From Bactericera cockerelli (Eukaryota; Arthropoda; Insecta; Hemiptera; Triozidae): DNA of 64,000 bases. The notes beneath the pieces were generated by a model that was given only the letters and a program-made list of their open reading frames with translations, made no database searches and was not told the origin of the DNA. Where the stretch lies: assembly GCA_024516035.1 (NCBI GenBank), contig JAMCCL010000060.1:57054-121053 (forward strand). The letters are read 5' to 3'. Positions 38,285-50,400 of the stretch are shown one piece after another (the stretch's first letter is position 1; the number at the start of each line of letters is the position of its first letter). A program made the translations under genes and the position numbers.

Positions 38285-38515
38285 CTTCGCCAAGTCATCA
38301 CACACACACACCAACCATACATCACACACACACACAAACAAAATGTCATTTAAGTCGAGAAACAGGAATATTTTTTTGTGTCACCCAACCATTTCTTGTC
38401 CCGAATGGGGCTCATCAGAATTTCGCTATCGATAAGTCAAATGAAAGCTCCAAAAAAAACCTTCCCTAATACTTTATCAAATTGAATTGATTAGTCGTCA
38501 CGACAAATAGGAAAA
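38285..38515 (+). repeat. Dispersed repeat with CA-rich leader, copy A
   Basis: A CACACA-rich leader is followed by CACAAACAAAATGTCATTTA and later by CGATAAGTCAAATGAAAGCT and ATTAGTCGTCACGACAAAT. The same order with similar spacing occurs at 42780-43015. Confidence 0.5.
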
Positions 38516-39586
38516 AATCAATTTTTTGCCTTTACTCCACGTAGCTTAACCCTAGACTCCCTAGAGTCCTAGAGCGATATGCATACCCATACACACAGAT
38601 AGCTTCATTTTTTAGATATAGATTTATATGATCCCACCGGAGTGTTTTATACCAGAAACCTTCACAAAGATCAGAAGAAAAACATTCAGGAGACTAAAAT
38701 TTTTTTTACTCACACATAGGTCTGAAGGGAATTAAGACTTGGTCTATTATCACACAATATTGGAAGAGTAGGTAATGTTTTAAATGGACAGCTTTTGAGA
38801 TTTTAGATTAAATTATTTCCTGACAGAAAGGACCTGTGGTGTTCTGAGTCAAAAAAGAATTTGAGCACAAATATGCTGATGAAGTTAGAAAAAATGAACC
38901 ATCAACATTTTGGAAAATTTGGTAGCCACTCAGTGAAATAATTACTTGAAGAGTGAATAATGAATCATTATGAAATCTAGGAAGATAAAAAATGTCTTTT
39001 ACATTTCTATTGTTCAATTATATTAATACCACAATGAACCTGCAATAGTACTGACTGACCTGTGTTGGGGACAGCAAAACAAATCAATGTTTTTTCTCTC
39101 TAACTTCAAATCACACAGTTGATTTACATACAGAGACACCTCTGTCCTTGAATATTGTGTGTGTAAGAGAATAGTGTAAAAATACATTATTGAGTAGGTT
39201 GAGATGCTTAGGCTTAGGAAGACAACTGGGGAGAGACATATAATTTATTTATTTACAAAATTCTGACAGAATGAAATATTCTGAGAAGGGGGGGGATTTA
39301 TGTCATATGAATAATGTAGTTCTGAAAGAAGTTCTATTTATAGAAAATTTAGCTATGGAAAACCCATTATGTATGTAATTTTTAGATGTGTAAATACCTA
39401 TTCCTTCAGTTCAAACTTGATATTTATTAAACAAGTATATAATTTATTTGTGTTTATGGCACAACTTGAGAGGGTACCACAGCATTAAAAGACTCCTTAA
39501 CATTATTAACCCAAAAACCTTATTGATTCCTAGTAATTCTCCCACTAGTTGTTACACTTGTCACTCATATAAGTTACTAGTCATTT

Positions 39587-39657
39587 TTCTGGACATCAAA
39601 CCCAAGTCAACGTGCATGTAAGGCTAGTGCACTACACCACTCATCTATGGTGACTAA
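39587..39657 (-). repeat. Small tRNA-like SINE, minus orientation
   Basis: On the minus strand ATGAGTGGTGTAGTGCAC (A-box-like) is followed by TTGACTTGGGTTTGATGTCC (B-box-like). TAGTCATT occurs on both sides (near 39576 and 39657) as a possible short target duplication. This is too diverged for a tRNA gene. Confidence 0.35.
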
Positions 39658-39754
39658 TAGTCATTAAAATAAGAAAGATCTAAGAAATACAAGTGACAAG
39701 CATCTTCAAACAATTATTTCAATAATGATATGAATCAATTAAATTTATTTTTCA

Positions 39755-39976
39755 CTAGCGGGCTGTCGCCCGCTTTGTGGGACGAGACATGGCCGTGAAA
39801 GCAAAAAGTCTTTTTCACCAATGGCAGGTGTTGTAGTGGGACTTTCGAAAAATCCCGTCTTATTGCACTATAAGACAAAGCTACCTACCAAATTTCAGCT
39901 TCCTAGGACTTACCAGTTCGGAGAAACAGTGATGATCAGTCAGTCAGTCAGTGACTTTGACATTTATATATTAAGA
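39755..39976 (-). mobile_element. Non-autonomous Helitron, copy 2
   Basis: In the minus orientation it begins TCTTAATATATAAATGTCAA and ends with the GCGGGC hairpin region and GCTAG. It is 222 bp long and closely matches copies 1 and 3 across its length. One hairpin-arm base differs (TTTGTGGG instead of TTTGCGGG), which weakens the stem. Confidence 0.75.
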
Positions 39977-40192
39977 TATTTGAAAATGTAAATTGATGAA
40001 AATAGTGAAATTTAACCCAGATAACGCGGTGAAATTTTTTGTTTTATTTTTTTGGAGTGATATAAATTGAGTCCTGAATCAAAATAAGTGCTGTCAACTT
40101 ATCACTCAGACTCAAAACAAAGAGCTTAAGGTGTCGCCAACTAACCTCAACAAGCTGAGTTAATTAGAAAAATCACAATGTAGTACCTTTCA

Positions 40193-40254
40193 CCAGATGG
40201 GGCTGACGTCCTTCCAGAAGGACGTCCTTCTGGAAGGACGTCAGCCCCATCTGG
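40193..40254. other. Perfect 62-bp palindrome
   Basis: Starting CCAGATGGGGCTGACGTCCT, the sequence is its own exact reverse complement over 62 bases with no spacer. The centre is AAGGACGTCCTT. GACGTC occurs three times. Imperfect symmetry continues outward (ATGTAGTACCTTTCA on the left against TTAAGTTACTACAT on the right), giving roughly 90 bp of cruciform-capable DNA. No gene or known element end is attached. Confidence 0.9.
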
Positions 40255-42770
40255 GTTAAGTTACTACATGTAGGTACTAAGTCAATGCAGAGTAATAAAT
40301 TGTAAGTGTTTCTCAGCCTCTTTATTATTTGCACACTTAATTTAATATTTAACAGTCAGTTGAACTCATTATAATATGAGGTGACTAGTAACAAAATTCA
40401 TGGCCATACTTACCTAGCTCCATTTAAAAGCTTAGGTAGGATTGAAATAGAGAATACCTATAGCCAAAGGTTCTCATAATGGTTGGCCTTGCATCAAATC
40501 ATTCAGAGAAATTCTCAGTTAGAGACCATGAAGGCATTTTTGTGTACCTTATGCTTCCTCTACAACAGAATTACTATTACTTATTTTCTTCAAATTGAAT
40601 TTAGTTGTGTGGTATCAACATTTAAAATGTTAAGTGGTGGCCAGGAAGATGTCAGCAGTAGTATTCATCTTTGTTAAAGAAAACCTTCTTCACCATTAAA
40701 CCAATAAATGAATATAAATGTAATATTATTAAGATAGGTAAGTAATATGTATATTTATTATTGTGAGGTTGTTCTGTATTAATTTGCTATCTATTCAAAG
40801 CCAAAAAGTACATAGGTATACTATGGTCAGATAATCAAGTGGACATTATCACAAAAACTCATGCTTCTTGTCGTGTCCATGCCATGAGTTTGAGAGAGGT
40901 ACAGACTCATAGTTATTGATAGATATATTGTACCTGTGTATGGACACCCAGATCCAATGCCCAGCCTGGCCTTCCAATACGTTACTTGTGCAATGATTCA
41001 ATTTGGATTGGATAGTACTATAAAGCATTAATTTTACAACTATAATTCCATTGCAAGCTTGAATATTACATTAATTCTTATCAATTTTTGGATAAAAGCT
41101 GGTGTACCCTTGGCTTGATTTCACTTGTTTTCTTGTTCTTTTTTTTATTTTATTTTAATATAAAATATGACATCAAAGGCAAAACTTACCAGTGCATGAA
41201 GAAAGTAGGAATTTCTTGGTTCTAGGATCATAATACCTTTATAAAATACTCAACCTCAAGAAAATTACTGAGAGTTCAAGGTTATTTGCGTAGTTTATTC
41301 AATTTTACTCAACCCTCAAGCGATTTGTTCTTGTTTTGTCAAAAACACTACCCAAGTTAATCGTTCTATTTTAAACTTTAGAAAATACCCGGTGCTAATT
41401 AGAATACTTCAGCTGACACACTGCTAACTTCAGAATTTCACAATAATTGTGATCTATTTTACACATTGTTCACTTGACTTTAATAAGAGGGAATAGATAT
41501 CAATGGCAATTCAAAAATCAAAAGTAATGTTTTTCATGAACTTTTGATAAACTGAAATTTTTGAGCAGAAAAAAAAAACAAGTCAGTCATACAGTGTTGC
41601 CGACAACAATATTTTCAGTTTCCGTACAAATATTTTTTAATTTCCGTAAATAATTATTCGTTAGTAGTTATTATCGCCTTTAGACACTAGAAAGATATAT
41701 ATCACTCTACTCTTTGCAAAATATTGCAATGAAAAGAAAATTCTTTTTACATAGCTACATAATCATTTTGTTCTAACAAGAGCAGAATTATACCTACCTC
41801 CATAAGGGCAAAGGTCATCTTTTGTGAATCCAGGTCTCGATGCCATCATGATTGATATGCTAGGCTTGTATGCATGGTTACAAACTAGGTTTGTATGCAT
41901 GGTAATATGGGTTGATCATAAAATATCCAGATGAATCTTTCTTAATACAGGCCAACAATTCAGCCCCCCCAACAATTGTTTGTAAATTTATTATTTACAA
42001 ACAACTGATATCATTATCGATGCTTGCATTAGACACGCGTCTTATGGCTATCATAGTTTTCCTACACCTCTTTATGTTTAAACGGGGTCGGTGTTTCTCG
42101 ATCTTGCCACTCCTTATCTTTCATTCTCTTCTCTCTTTTCATCATAGGGTGGCGTCATCGTGAACGATGGTAGCCAGACAGTGGAGGAATGACTCAGCAC
42201 TTCTACCACTGGCTTTAAGGAGGCTAATGGGCAAGGGCCCCCAGAACCTAGCCAATGCGGGTCTCCTCCCTGTTTATAGTCCCCCAGCCAGACTGCTGGT
42301 CTACTCCCTGTTTATATAGTCCGGCTTTTACATAATATATAAATATTCACACAATTCTCCCATCTCTTTTTCTTCACTATCGTTCTGTAGGTATAATAAT
42401 CAGGTGAATTTTACGACAAGATCCGCAAACGGCTTCCACAATCATAAATTTTGGGAGGTTGAGTATTTTAAATACAATTACTACGGAATGGTTCCTCGTC
42501 CTCGAAGATCTACCTTTTTACACTCAAATACGGAAAATTCAAATACATTAACTTACTTTAGTTTACACTTGACACTTGACAACACTGTCAGATTGAAGAT
42601 TTTCAAATAAATCTGTGTATTGGAAGATAAACAGATTTCTATAATTTTTTGAACGTCAATAATAATAATATTATTATAGTATGGCAAAAAGTTGTAACCC
42701 ACATTATTTTCATTTTTAATTTCCCTATCCTATTAATAAGAAAAGTAATGGAATCACATAAAATTAAAGA
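40255..42770. other. No supported gene
   Basis: AT-rich sequence. Minor features are a two-copy GGTTTGTATGCATGGT duplication near 41860-41905 and a two-copy CTCCCTGTTTATA repeat near 42270-42320. The open frames at 41912-42163 and 42404-42610 lack domain signals. Confidence 0.4.
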
Positions 42771-43732
42771 TGTGTGTGTGTGTATGTATGTCACCCACTC
42801 ACACACACACACAAACCCACACCCACACACACACACACAAACAAAATGTCAGTTACGTTTAAAAAAAACGTGAATATTTTTGTCCTAACTCGGTATACCT
42901 CAACAACGGCTCCCCAGATATGTGTGATCGATATGTTAGTTGAAAGCTCAAACCCTTTTACCTAAAACTTTCTCGCATTGAGTTGATAGGTCGTCGCGAC
43001 AAATTTGCATCAATTTGTGACAATTCACTCAAATTTCAATCGACAGGAATAAATCTGCTCGGAAATAGGGTCACCCTGCTGTTGAAGGGAAGAGATCAAA
43101 AGAATCGAGTCATCGCGCGAAGCGAGCATATATAGGAGGAGAAGGGGGGAAGAGGAGGAGAAGAGGAGGAGGAGGTAGAGGTAAAACTACCTATATTTAC
43201 ATTGAACTTTCATTTATTAACGTTTTGGGGCGGAAGAACGGCCATAACTTTAAAACGGTTTAAATTTTTTGGATCTGATATTTTTCTACGGATTGTATTT
43301 GTATTTTAAAGTGATAAAGTTCCCAGAACTTTTTTGGTATCTGTTATAGTTTTTTCATAATTTCACGGACAGATGAACAACGTATAATCTCAACGTCATC
43401 GTTTTTGGCGTGGAAAAAACTGCATTATTGCGATAACTTTGGAATGGCTTGAAATTTTTTAATTTTGAAAGTTTCTATAGGATTGGACTTTCTTAATCTA
43501 AAACTTTCTCGTTTTGAGTCGATAGGTTGTCGCGATAAATCTAAAGATACGGAGTCGTGAAGGTGATGTCGTGAAGGTCAAGGCGGAAAAACAGTCATCA
43601 CTCTTGTAACTTTCGGCGATAACTTTGAAACGGTTTGGAATTTTTGAAATTGGTAATTTTTCCACGGTCGAATTTTTATTTTAACATGATCAATTGATCA
43701 CGTTCCCATAACTTTTTGCTTATATATTAAGA
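42770..43732 (-). mobile_element. Possible longer Helitron-type element
   Basis: Read on the minus strand it starts TCTTAATATATAAGCAAAAA at 43732, the same 5' terminus as the 230-bp Helitron copies, and then diverges completely. A CG-rich hairpin-like GCTCGCTTCGCGCGA lies at about 43115-43130. A second copy of the CACACA-led dispersed repeat (shared with 38285-38515) lies at 42780-43015. The 3' end (hairpin plus CTRR) is not identified, so extent and class are tentative. Confidence 0.35.
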
Positions 43733-43795
43733 TGTAGTTGCAAAATAAAAAATAAGAGAGTTTAATATAATCAAATAAAAATCAAACATCTTTAC

Positions 43796-44062
43796 AGCCA
43801 GCGTCGATGGCATGTTGAATACACCGGTTCCCTTCAGAACACCGAAGTTAAGCGACATCCAGCGAGGTTAAGACTTGGATGGGTGACCATTCAAATTCTA
43901 ATTCTCGTGACGCTGGCTTTTCCCGGCCCCACTCAGGCTGGGTGAGGTTAATGTGAGTAGCAGGTTTGTGAGTTTCCTGCGAATGGAGGGTAAAACCCCC
44001 GTCGTGATATGACCATGGCAGTTGAAAGCGACGTTAAACCCCACTTAAAAAAAAAAAAAAAA
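43796..44062 (+). mobile_element. 5S-rRNA-derived SINE (SINE3 type)
   Basis: The first ~120 bp resemble 5S rRNA: ATGTTGAATACACCGGTTC, AACACCGAAGTTAAGCGACA and GACTTGGATGGGTGACC correspond to the body and internal promoter (A box and C box) of a 5S gene. An unrelated body follows, ending GAAAGCGACGTTAAACCCCA and a poly-A tail at 44046-44062. The 8-bp duplication ATCTTTAC brackets it (43788-43795 and 44063-44070). The 3' two-thirds is not rRNA, so this is a retroposon and not a 5S gene. It ends about 400 bp upstream of the RPA1 start. Confidence 0.85.
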
Positions 44063-44461
44063 ATCTTTACTGGAAAGCGTATAAATCTGTGAAACTTGTA
44101 AAACTATAAAGCGTATTAATCAGTGTTTTCTAGCCATATGTTTGTTCTTAAAAAAAAAAAAAATGAAATAGACCCGCGAAAACACGATAAACAAAAACGA
44201 AACTGAACATTGCTATAAGCGAAGATTTCGTTAATTTGTTGTAGAGATGTGAGATTGTTTTTTAATTTCTTCTTCTTTAGATGAAAATTATTGAATACAA
44301 CTTAAAATTTAAAATCCAATTACTGAACTTAAAAATCATTCAACCCTGAGGTGTATTTCACCATTCCAACTGTCCGATTATTCGAAAATAGCAGTACCAG
44401 TTTCTATCAGAAAAGTTGGAGTGAAGATTGACAAGTTTCACAGTACATATTGGCCCTCACA

Positions 44462-44498
44462 ATGACTGATATTAAAAATATCAGAAGGCGCTCTCAAG
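44462..44498 (+). CDS. RPA1: RPA1 exon 1 (one-base indel present)
   Basis: TCAGAAGGCGCTCTCAAG encodes S-E-G-A-L-K and stops at a GTATTT donor. It joins in phase 0 to S-I-M-N-G-E-E-V of exon 2, giving the conserved (L)-S-E-G-A-[LI]-x-x-I-M start of RPA70N. The only nearby ATG (44462) is out of frame with it by one base, and an in-frame TGA overlaps that ATG. One extra base in the run after ATGACT would explain this. Either the assembly has an indel or initiation lies elsewhere. The donor is weaker than the others in the gene. Confidence 0.55.
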
Positions 44499-47400
44499 GT
44501 ATTTTCTACCAATACTCTTGTCTTTAACTCTAAATATTATTATCAGGATCAACATGGATAGATCTGAAGTCTTAGTGTTGCTGTCCAGTTATCATGAAAA
44601 AAAGTTGAAAAGTTATCATATTTGTGTTAATCACTTTTGTGATATCACAACAACTCAAACTTGCTTTACTAAAACTATGCTGAAACCGTGACTTGAACCA
44701 CCGACCTCCAGGTTACAAGTCCGCTGCCTTATTGATCAAGCTACTGAGGTTGGTTGTCCAGTTATCATGTAGGTATAGAGTTAATGAAAATTCCTGGAAC
44801 AGATTTTTGAATGGCTCAAAACTGAAATTACCTTAGTTTGTCCATATTTTGGTGGAGTCAGATTTTTTACAGGGTGTCCCAAAAGTACTGAAACAGGCAC
44901 CAACTTTTGATATTTAACACTTTAACTGTCCTGTGTAACATTAATGTACACAGTGCCCTCGGTTTGTGAGACAATAATGTTGCACAAACAGATCTAAGTT
45001 TGAAACTCGTGTGTAACAATTTTGTTACACATGATGTATTTTTCTTATTGGAATATGATTGTCTTGACGCAGAGTTACATTACAACATGCTGAGCATGTG
45101 TGATGTGTTGTGGTCTGTTGTGTGATGTATGTGTGAATGTTGTATGTGTGGTGTTTGATAAGATAATTGATGAAGGTCTAGATTACTTATTAATGAGATT
45201 TTCAGCCAAGATGAGGTATATTTCACCTTCTAATGTGTTCAGGAGACTGATGTAAAAAGATGTAAAGATTTTTTACATTTATTTTATAAACCTGATGGCT
45301 CAGGTTTGTGAAATGGAAATAAATATGCAAAAGTTATTTTCACATTTTTGGCCTCTCAGAACCCAGATCCCCCTAAAAATGATGTAATTAACACAAAAAT
45401 AACATTTTTGATTTTTGAAAAAGTTTCTTCTTAAACTCATATTACGGTGAATTTTTCAAAAATTCAAAATATCAGAATTCAAAATTGAAAATGTTTTTTT
45501 TTGGTTAATTTCACCATGTTTGGGTCAACTATGAGAACAATTTCAGAGTTTCAGAGAAAAAATATGTAAAAATTGAACTCTATGTATTTCTTTACATTAT
45601 GCAAAGCAGAATCAGTCTTCTGAACAAAAGGGATAAGGAGAAAGAGACTTATAAAATTGTAAGAGTAAAATATAAAACTGTTAAAACTTACCACTATAGC
45701 GGTTACATGAGGCTTGTTAGTGAGTGAACATTCTGCTGCTGACACAATAGCATGAATACCATGAGTTAATTTCTCAGTTAATTTTTCACGTGCTTCTCGG
45801 TGGAAAAAGCACTTCCACACACATATGAACTGTCAAACATTGATGTTATTTTCTGTGCAAGAGAACTTGGGTTCAGAAAAGGTTCTTCTTTAAGTTATAG
45901 ATATGAACGTCTAGACAAGAAAGTACTATTTCAGTGTCAAATTGGTTCAGAGAGCTAGAAATCCCTAGTATTGTATGTATGCTAGAATAAAGGAAATAAA
46001 TTTGTGTGGTAATGAAAGGATTTTTTTTAAATACCTGACCTAAGTTGTCCCCTTTATGTTAATATTTGCTTAGTAGGGGGCTGCAAAAAAGAGCTCGTGG
46101 GATGCAGGTTGGACAAGCCTGGTCTAGGGTATAGCCTATAGGCCTCCGTTATTGTCTCACACTTACGAGTATAATATGGAATATGGATGATTTTAGTAAT
46201 TTTGTTTATTTACCTACCTATTTTTTTCTAATGTAGATTTAATTTTTCTAGAGTTAACCTCCTATATATTTTTTATTATTTTGTTTCTTTCCAGTCCATA
46301 ATGAATGGAGAAGAAGTGGCCAATCCAGTCATGCAAATATTGGTAAGTAACATGTCACACTTTTGAAGTATCTATGCTGTAATTGCTGTATTATCACTGG
46401 TGTATTGACAGGCAGTCCTGCTAACTTGAGAATGTTTATCTTTTAACTTTATGGTGTAAAAAGAGTTAGCATCACTTATTTTAAGATGTGGTTTCTTTGT
46501 GTAATTATGTCACCATGTGCAAGCTTTGTGTGCTACTCCAATTGACCTGTTAAAAAATGAACATTCAAGGTAAGGCTATGTTAAAGGTCTTCTAACTTTG
46601 AACTGTTCCATGCATTAGTTAATTGGTAATGATATTATTTTCTCTTGTCCTACCATATAGTAGTCACTGTGGCCAAAGAAAAATTAGTAGCTACTTTGTT
46701 GTGAGAAGCAATCAGTGGCAGAATTATGGGCAAAACAATATATTGTATATTAAATGGCAAAAAGTCCTATGATCTTGCTGTACCCACTAAAATTGTGACA
46801 TAATAACACAGTTAATTTTTTTTTTTAATTATTATTATGATTCTACCACATAAGTTACCTTTTATGGTGTTTTCACCAGCACAGTTACCTACCATAACAA
46901 AAAAGGGTTAAGTATTTATAAATAAATTTATCAATAACATAAAAATAATTATTGAAATAAAGATTTTTTTAATAGATTATAGATTGATAAGTTGGATTTC
47001 TTTAATAGATTATAGATTCACAAGCAGGCTGTCGCCCGCTTTGCGGGCCGAGGCATGGCCGTGAAAGCAAAAAATCCTTTTTCGCCAATGGCAGGTATTG
47101 TAGTGGGAATTTCGAAAAATCCCGTCTTATTGCACATCTAGACTATAAGACAAAGCTACCTACCAAATTTCAGCTTCCTAGGACTTACGGTTTGGGCTGT
47201 AGAGCAATGATCAGTCAGTGAGTGGTCAGTCAGTCAGTGACTTTGACATTTATATATTAAGATAAGCTGATAACTATCAAGATCACCAACTTTATTCTCA
47301 AAGTTGTTTTCATAATAATTGCTCTTCAAGATACATGGACAGTGTCTTCAACATATTTTTTGTTTTATTTGAAGTGATATATAAGATCCTACTGATGCAT

Positions 47401-50400
47401 GATAGGTACCTTGTACAGAATCTGTGATTCTTCTCTTGATACTCTAAAATACTCCTTTCACTAAACCTCATACTTAACCTGGTTAACTTTTCACTCTTTC
47501 AAATGATCTCACCATCTCTACACCACTTTATAATATGTTCACATTGTCTTTTACAGGGAGCAAAGAAAATTCCTGGAGGCACATCAGAGAGATACAGATT
47601 GTTGATCTCAGATGGTGTCAACAGCAACAGCTTTGCCATGCTTGCCACCCAAAAAAATGACCTCATTACCAATGGAAGTTTACCAGAGTTCACCATTGTT
47701 CAAATCCAGAGATATGTTGTCAGTGGTGTTAATTCCAACTCTGCTAGTAATAGGTTAGTTTCAGATGATTTTCATGTGCTAAACAATAGCTTGATAGAAA
47801 ATGAGCAGTTGAAAATTATTTTCCCCTCTGTGGAAAACTTCTTTAATGTCAGAGAAAATTTGCAATAATTTTGAATAAATATCAAACATGGGTAGATGTG
47901 GTTATGGCACTTAGGCTTGTAATGTAAACAATCCATTGCATAGATCCCACCCAATACTTGGATTTTTTCCTCATTCATTTGAGTATATGACCACTTAGTA
48001 ATAAAGCTCTGAAGGTTAGGTGGTAGGAAAGCTGGTCTGAGGGTTAGGTTGAGCATTTATCTTGTATAGTGGTTTTCTTCCAGTCTTCCACTAATGAGTT
48101 TTATTATAATTAATGAGTATGCACTCCATTAAGAGCTTGAATCACTGAGTGTAAACCTCGACTCAAACCATCTTTATCACCTATGGTGTTTTGTATTTAA
48201 TTTGCATGAATGATTTTATGGAGCTCTCTTTAGTAGACTCACTCTAAAATCTAAAATGTACTCAGGATAAGTGCACTCTAAATTGCAGTAGATCTCTTTG
48301 TTAATATATAATATAATGTGTTTTATTATGCAGTTCATGAAACATTAAGCACAATTTACAAATGATCTTTAAAATAAAATTACATTCAGATTATTAAGAC
48401 TTAAAAGATAATTTAACAAAATATCATGCATATAACATTACTTTGATAGAAATTAGGTATGTTTGAAATTTAGAATGATAGAAATTTAGGTATAAACTTT
48501 GATAGAAATTTGTTGATGAGGTATGCACTCAAGATGATGGATGGTCTTTTACATTAATTTCTGTGCTTTATTTCTTTATGTTGACCCAGTACCTAAAGGT
48601 GAAGTATTGTGTCACTACTCGTTCATTAATCAAATCAATCTCTCTCAATATCTTATTTTTCAGGGCTGTGTTGATTATTCTAGAACTGAACATTATCAAA
48701 GGAGGTGCAGATATTGGTTTCAAGATGGAAATCCACAAAGTTTGACTGCTGACAGCTCTTCCACCCAGCAGCCTTCTACCAATGGATCAGCTCAGACTAA
48801 TGGCAATAGTTCTGCAGTCGCAAGCAGAACCAGTGCCATGTCAAGTGCTGTGTCCAATGGAGGTAATATGTGACCAATTCATATTGTGAAAACCAAATTT
48901 ATTTTCATATTGTTTCTTGACATATTAGAATAGGTATAGCCCAGGCATGTGAATTTAGTCTAAAAATAATCCAAGTACATATTAAACTGTAAATTAATGA
49001 GAAGTCTTAATTGGAGTATATTAAAAACGAGTAGATCACTAGTCTGAACAAAAGTCTAGAACATTGGCCTCAAGGTTGAGGTCAAAGGATAGGAGTAAAC
49101 ACATTAGCCAAAATCATCGTCAGCTACTTCAATATGTTGATCTCTTTTCAATTGGAAAAGATAAATATGGAAAAACCATTTGATGAAAGAGACATAAGTC
49201 CTTATAATATATAAGTCTCATAGGTCTTCAGAGGCTTGTATTATTTCTAATGTTTTATACATAAACAATTTAATTGATTTAATCCTGTAAGGTGGATGTT
49301 CTCCAAAGTAAATAAAACAAAGTAAAAAAAATCAAATCCATCTGGTTGGTGGATCATAAAATTCCCTAGTTATTAATCTGCATACAATATACATAGTAAT
49401 ACTGTAAAAGTGACGAACTATGTTTAAGCACTGTAGTATTTCGTTCTCTTGGAAACAACCGTTTTGCTACATTATAAATTCATCATTTCATTATGATAAC
49501 AATATTGTCAACACTATCTAATTAAATTAAATTTCATTGTTTGTAATAGCTTCAGCCACTCAAACCCACCCTATAGTGAGTTTGAGCCCCTACCAGAATA
49601 AGTGGACCATTAAGGCCCGTGTCACCAATAAGACACCCATCCGGGAGTGGAACAACGCCCGTGGCTCGGGTAAACTGTTCAGCATTGACCTTTTGGATGA
49701 AAGCGGAGAGATACGGGCTACCATGTTCAATGCAGAGTGTGACAAGTTCCATGATATGATTGAGGTGAGTTCTTAGGGTCCAGAATCTGGGATCTGACCC
49801 ACACACTAGTCCAGCAGCTTCACTACCTATGCTTCCTCTGAAAGTTGGATATTTTTCCTCTCTTAGTTTTAGTATATTATGAGATTTTTGTTCCAGTTTG
49901 AGTTCCTAATTTATTCTACTTTCAGTTCCTAATTTACATGTATTGGAAATGTTCTAGGATTAAAAAGTTCTCTTATATCTTTTCTGATAGCTATGTATAT
50001 ATTTTTTTTACTATATATAAAACAAGTCAACCAAATCATCTCCCTGGGCACACAACCTACAACTGCCGCCGCATTTCCTCTTTGAATTGCGAGGCTTATT
50101 CTTTGTGATAGATAAAAACTTGCTCTACCAAGTTAACTACATTTCTTTTCCCCTTACCAGAAAGACAAAGTCTACTACATCATTCTTTTCCCCTTACCAG
50201 AAAGACAAAGTCTACTACATCATTCTTTTCCCCTTACCAGAAAGACAAAGTCTACTACATCATTCTTTTCCCCTTACCAGAAAGACAAAGTCTACTACAT
50301 CAGCAACTGTACCCTGAAGCCGGCTAATAAGAAGTTCTCTAGCATCAACAATGACTACGAGATGTCATTCACCCACAGCACCACTGTCGTACCTTGCGGC

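Noticed and set aside
43796..43920. A 5S rRNA gene
   Set aside because: The 5S-like part continues into an unrelated body with poly-A and is flanked by a target duplication, so it is a SINE head.
46301..46342. ATG at 46301 as the RPA1 start
   Set aside because: A good acceptor lies 6 bp upstream, and the frame continues into S-E-G-A-L-K of exon 1, as the family requires.
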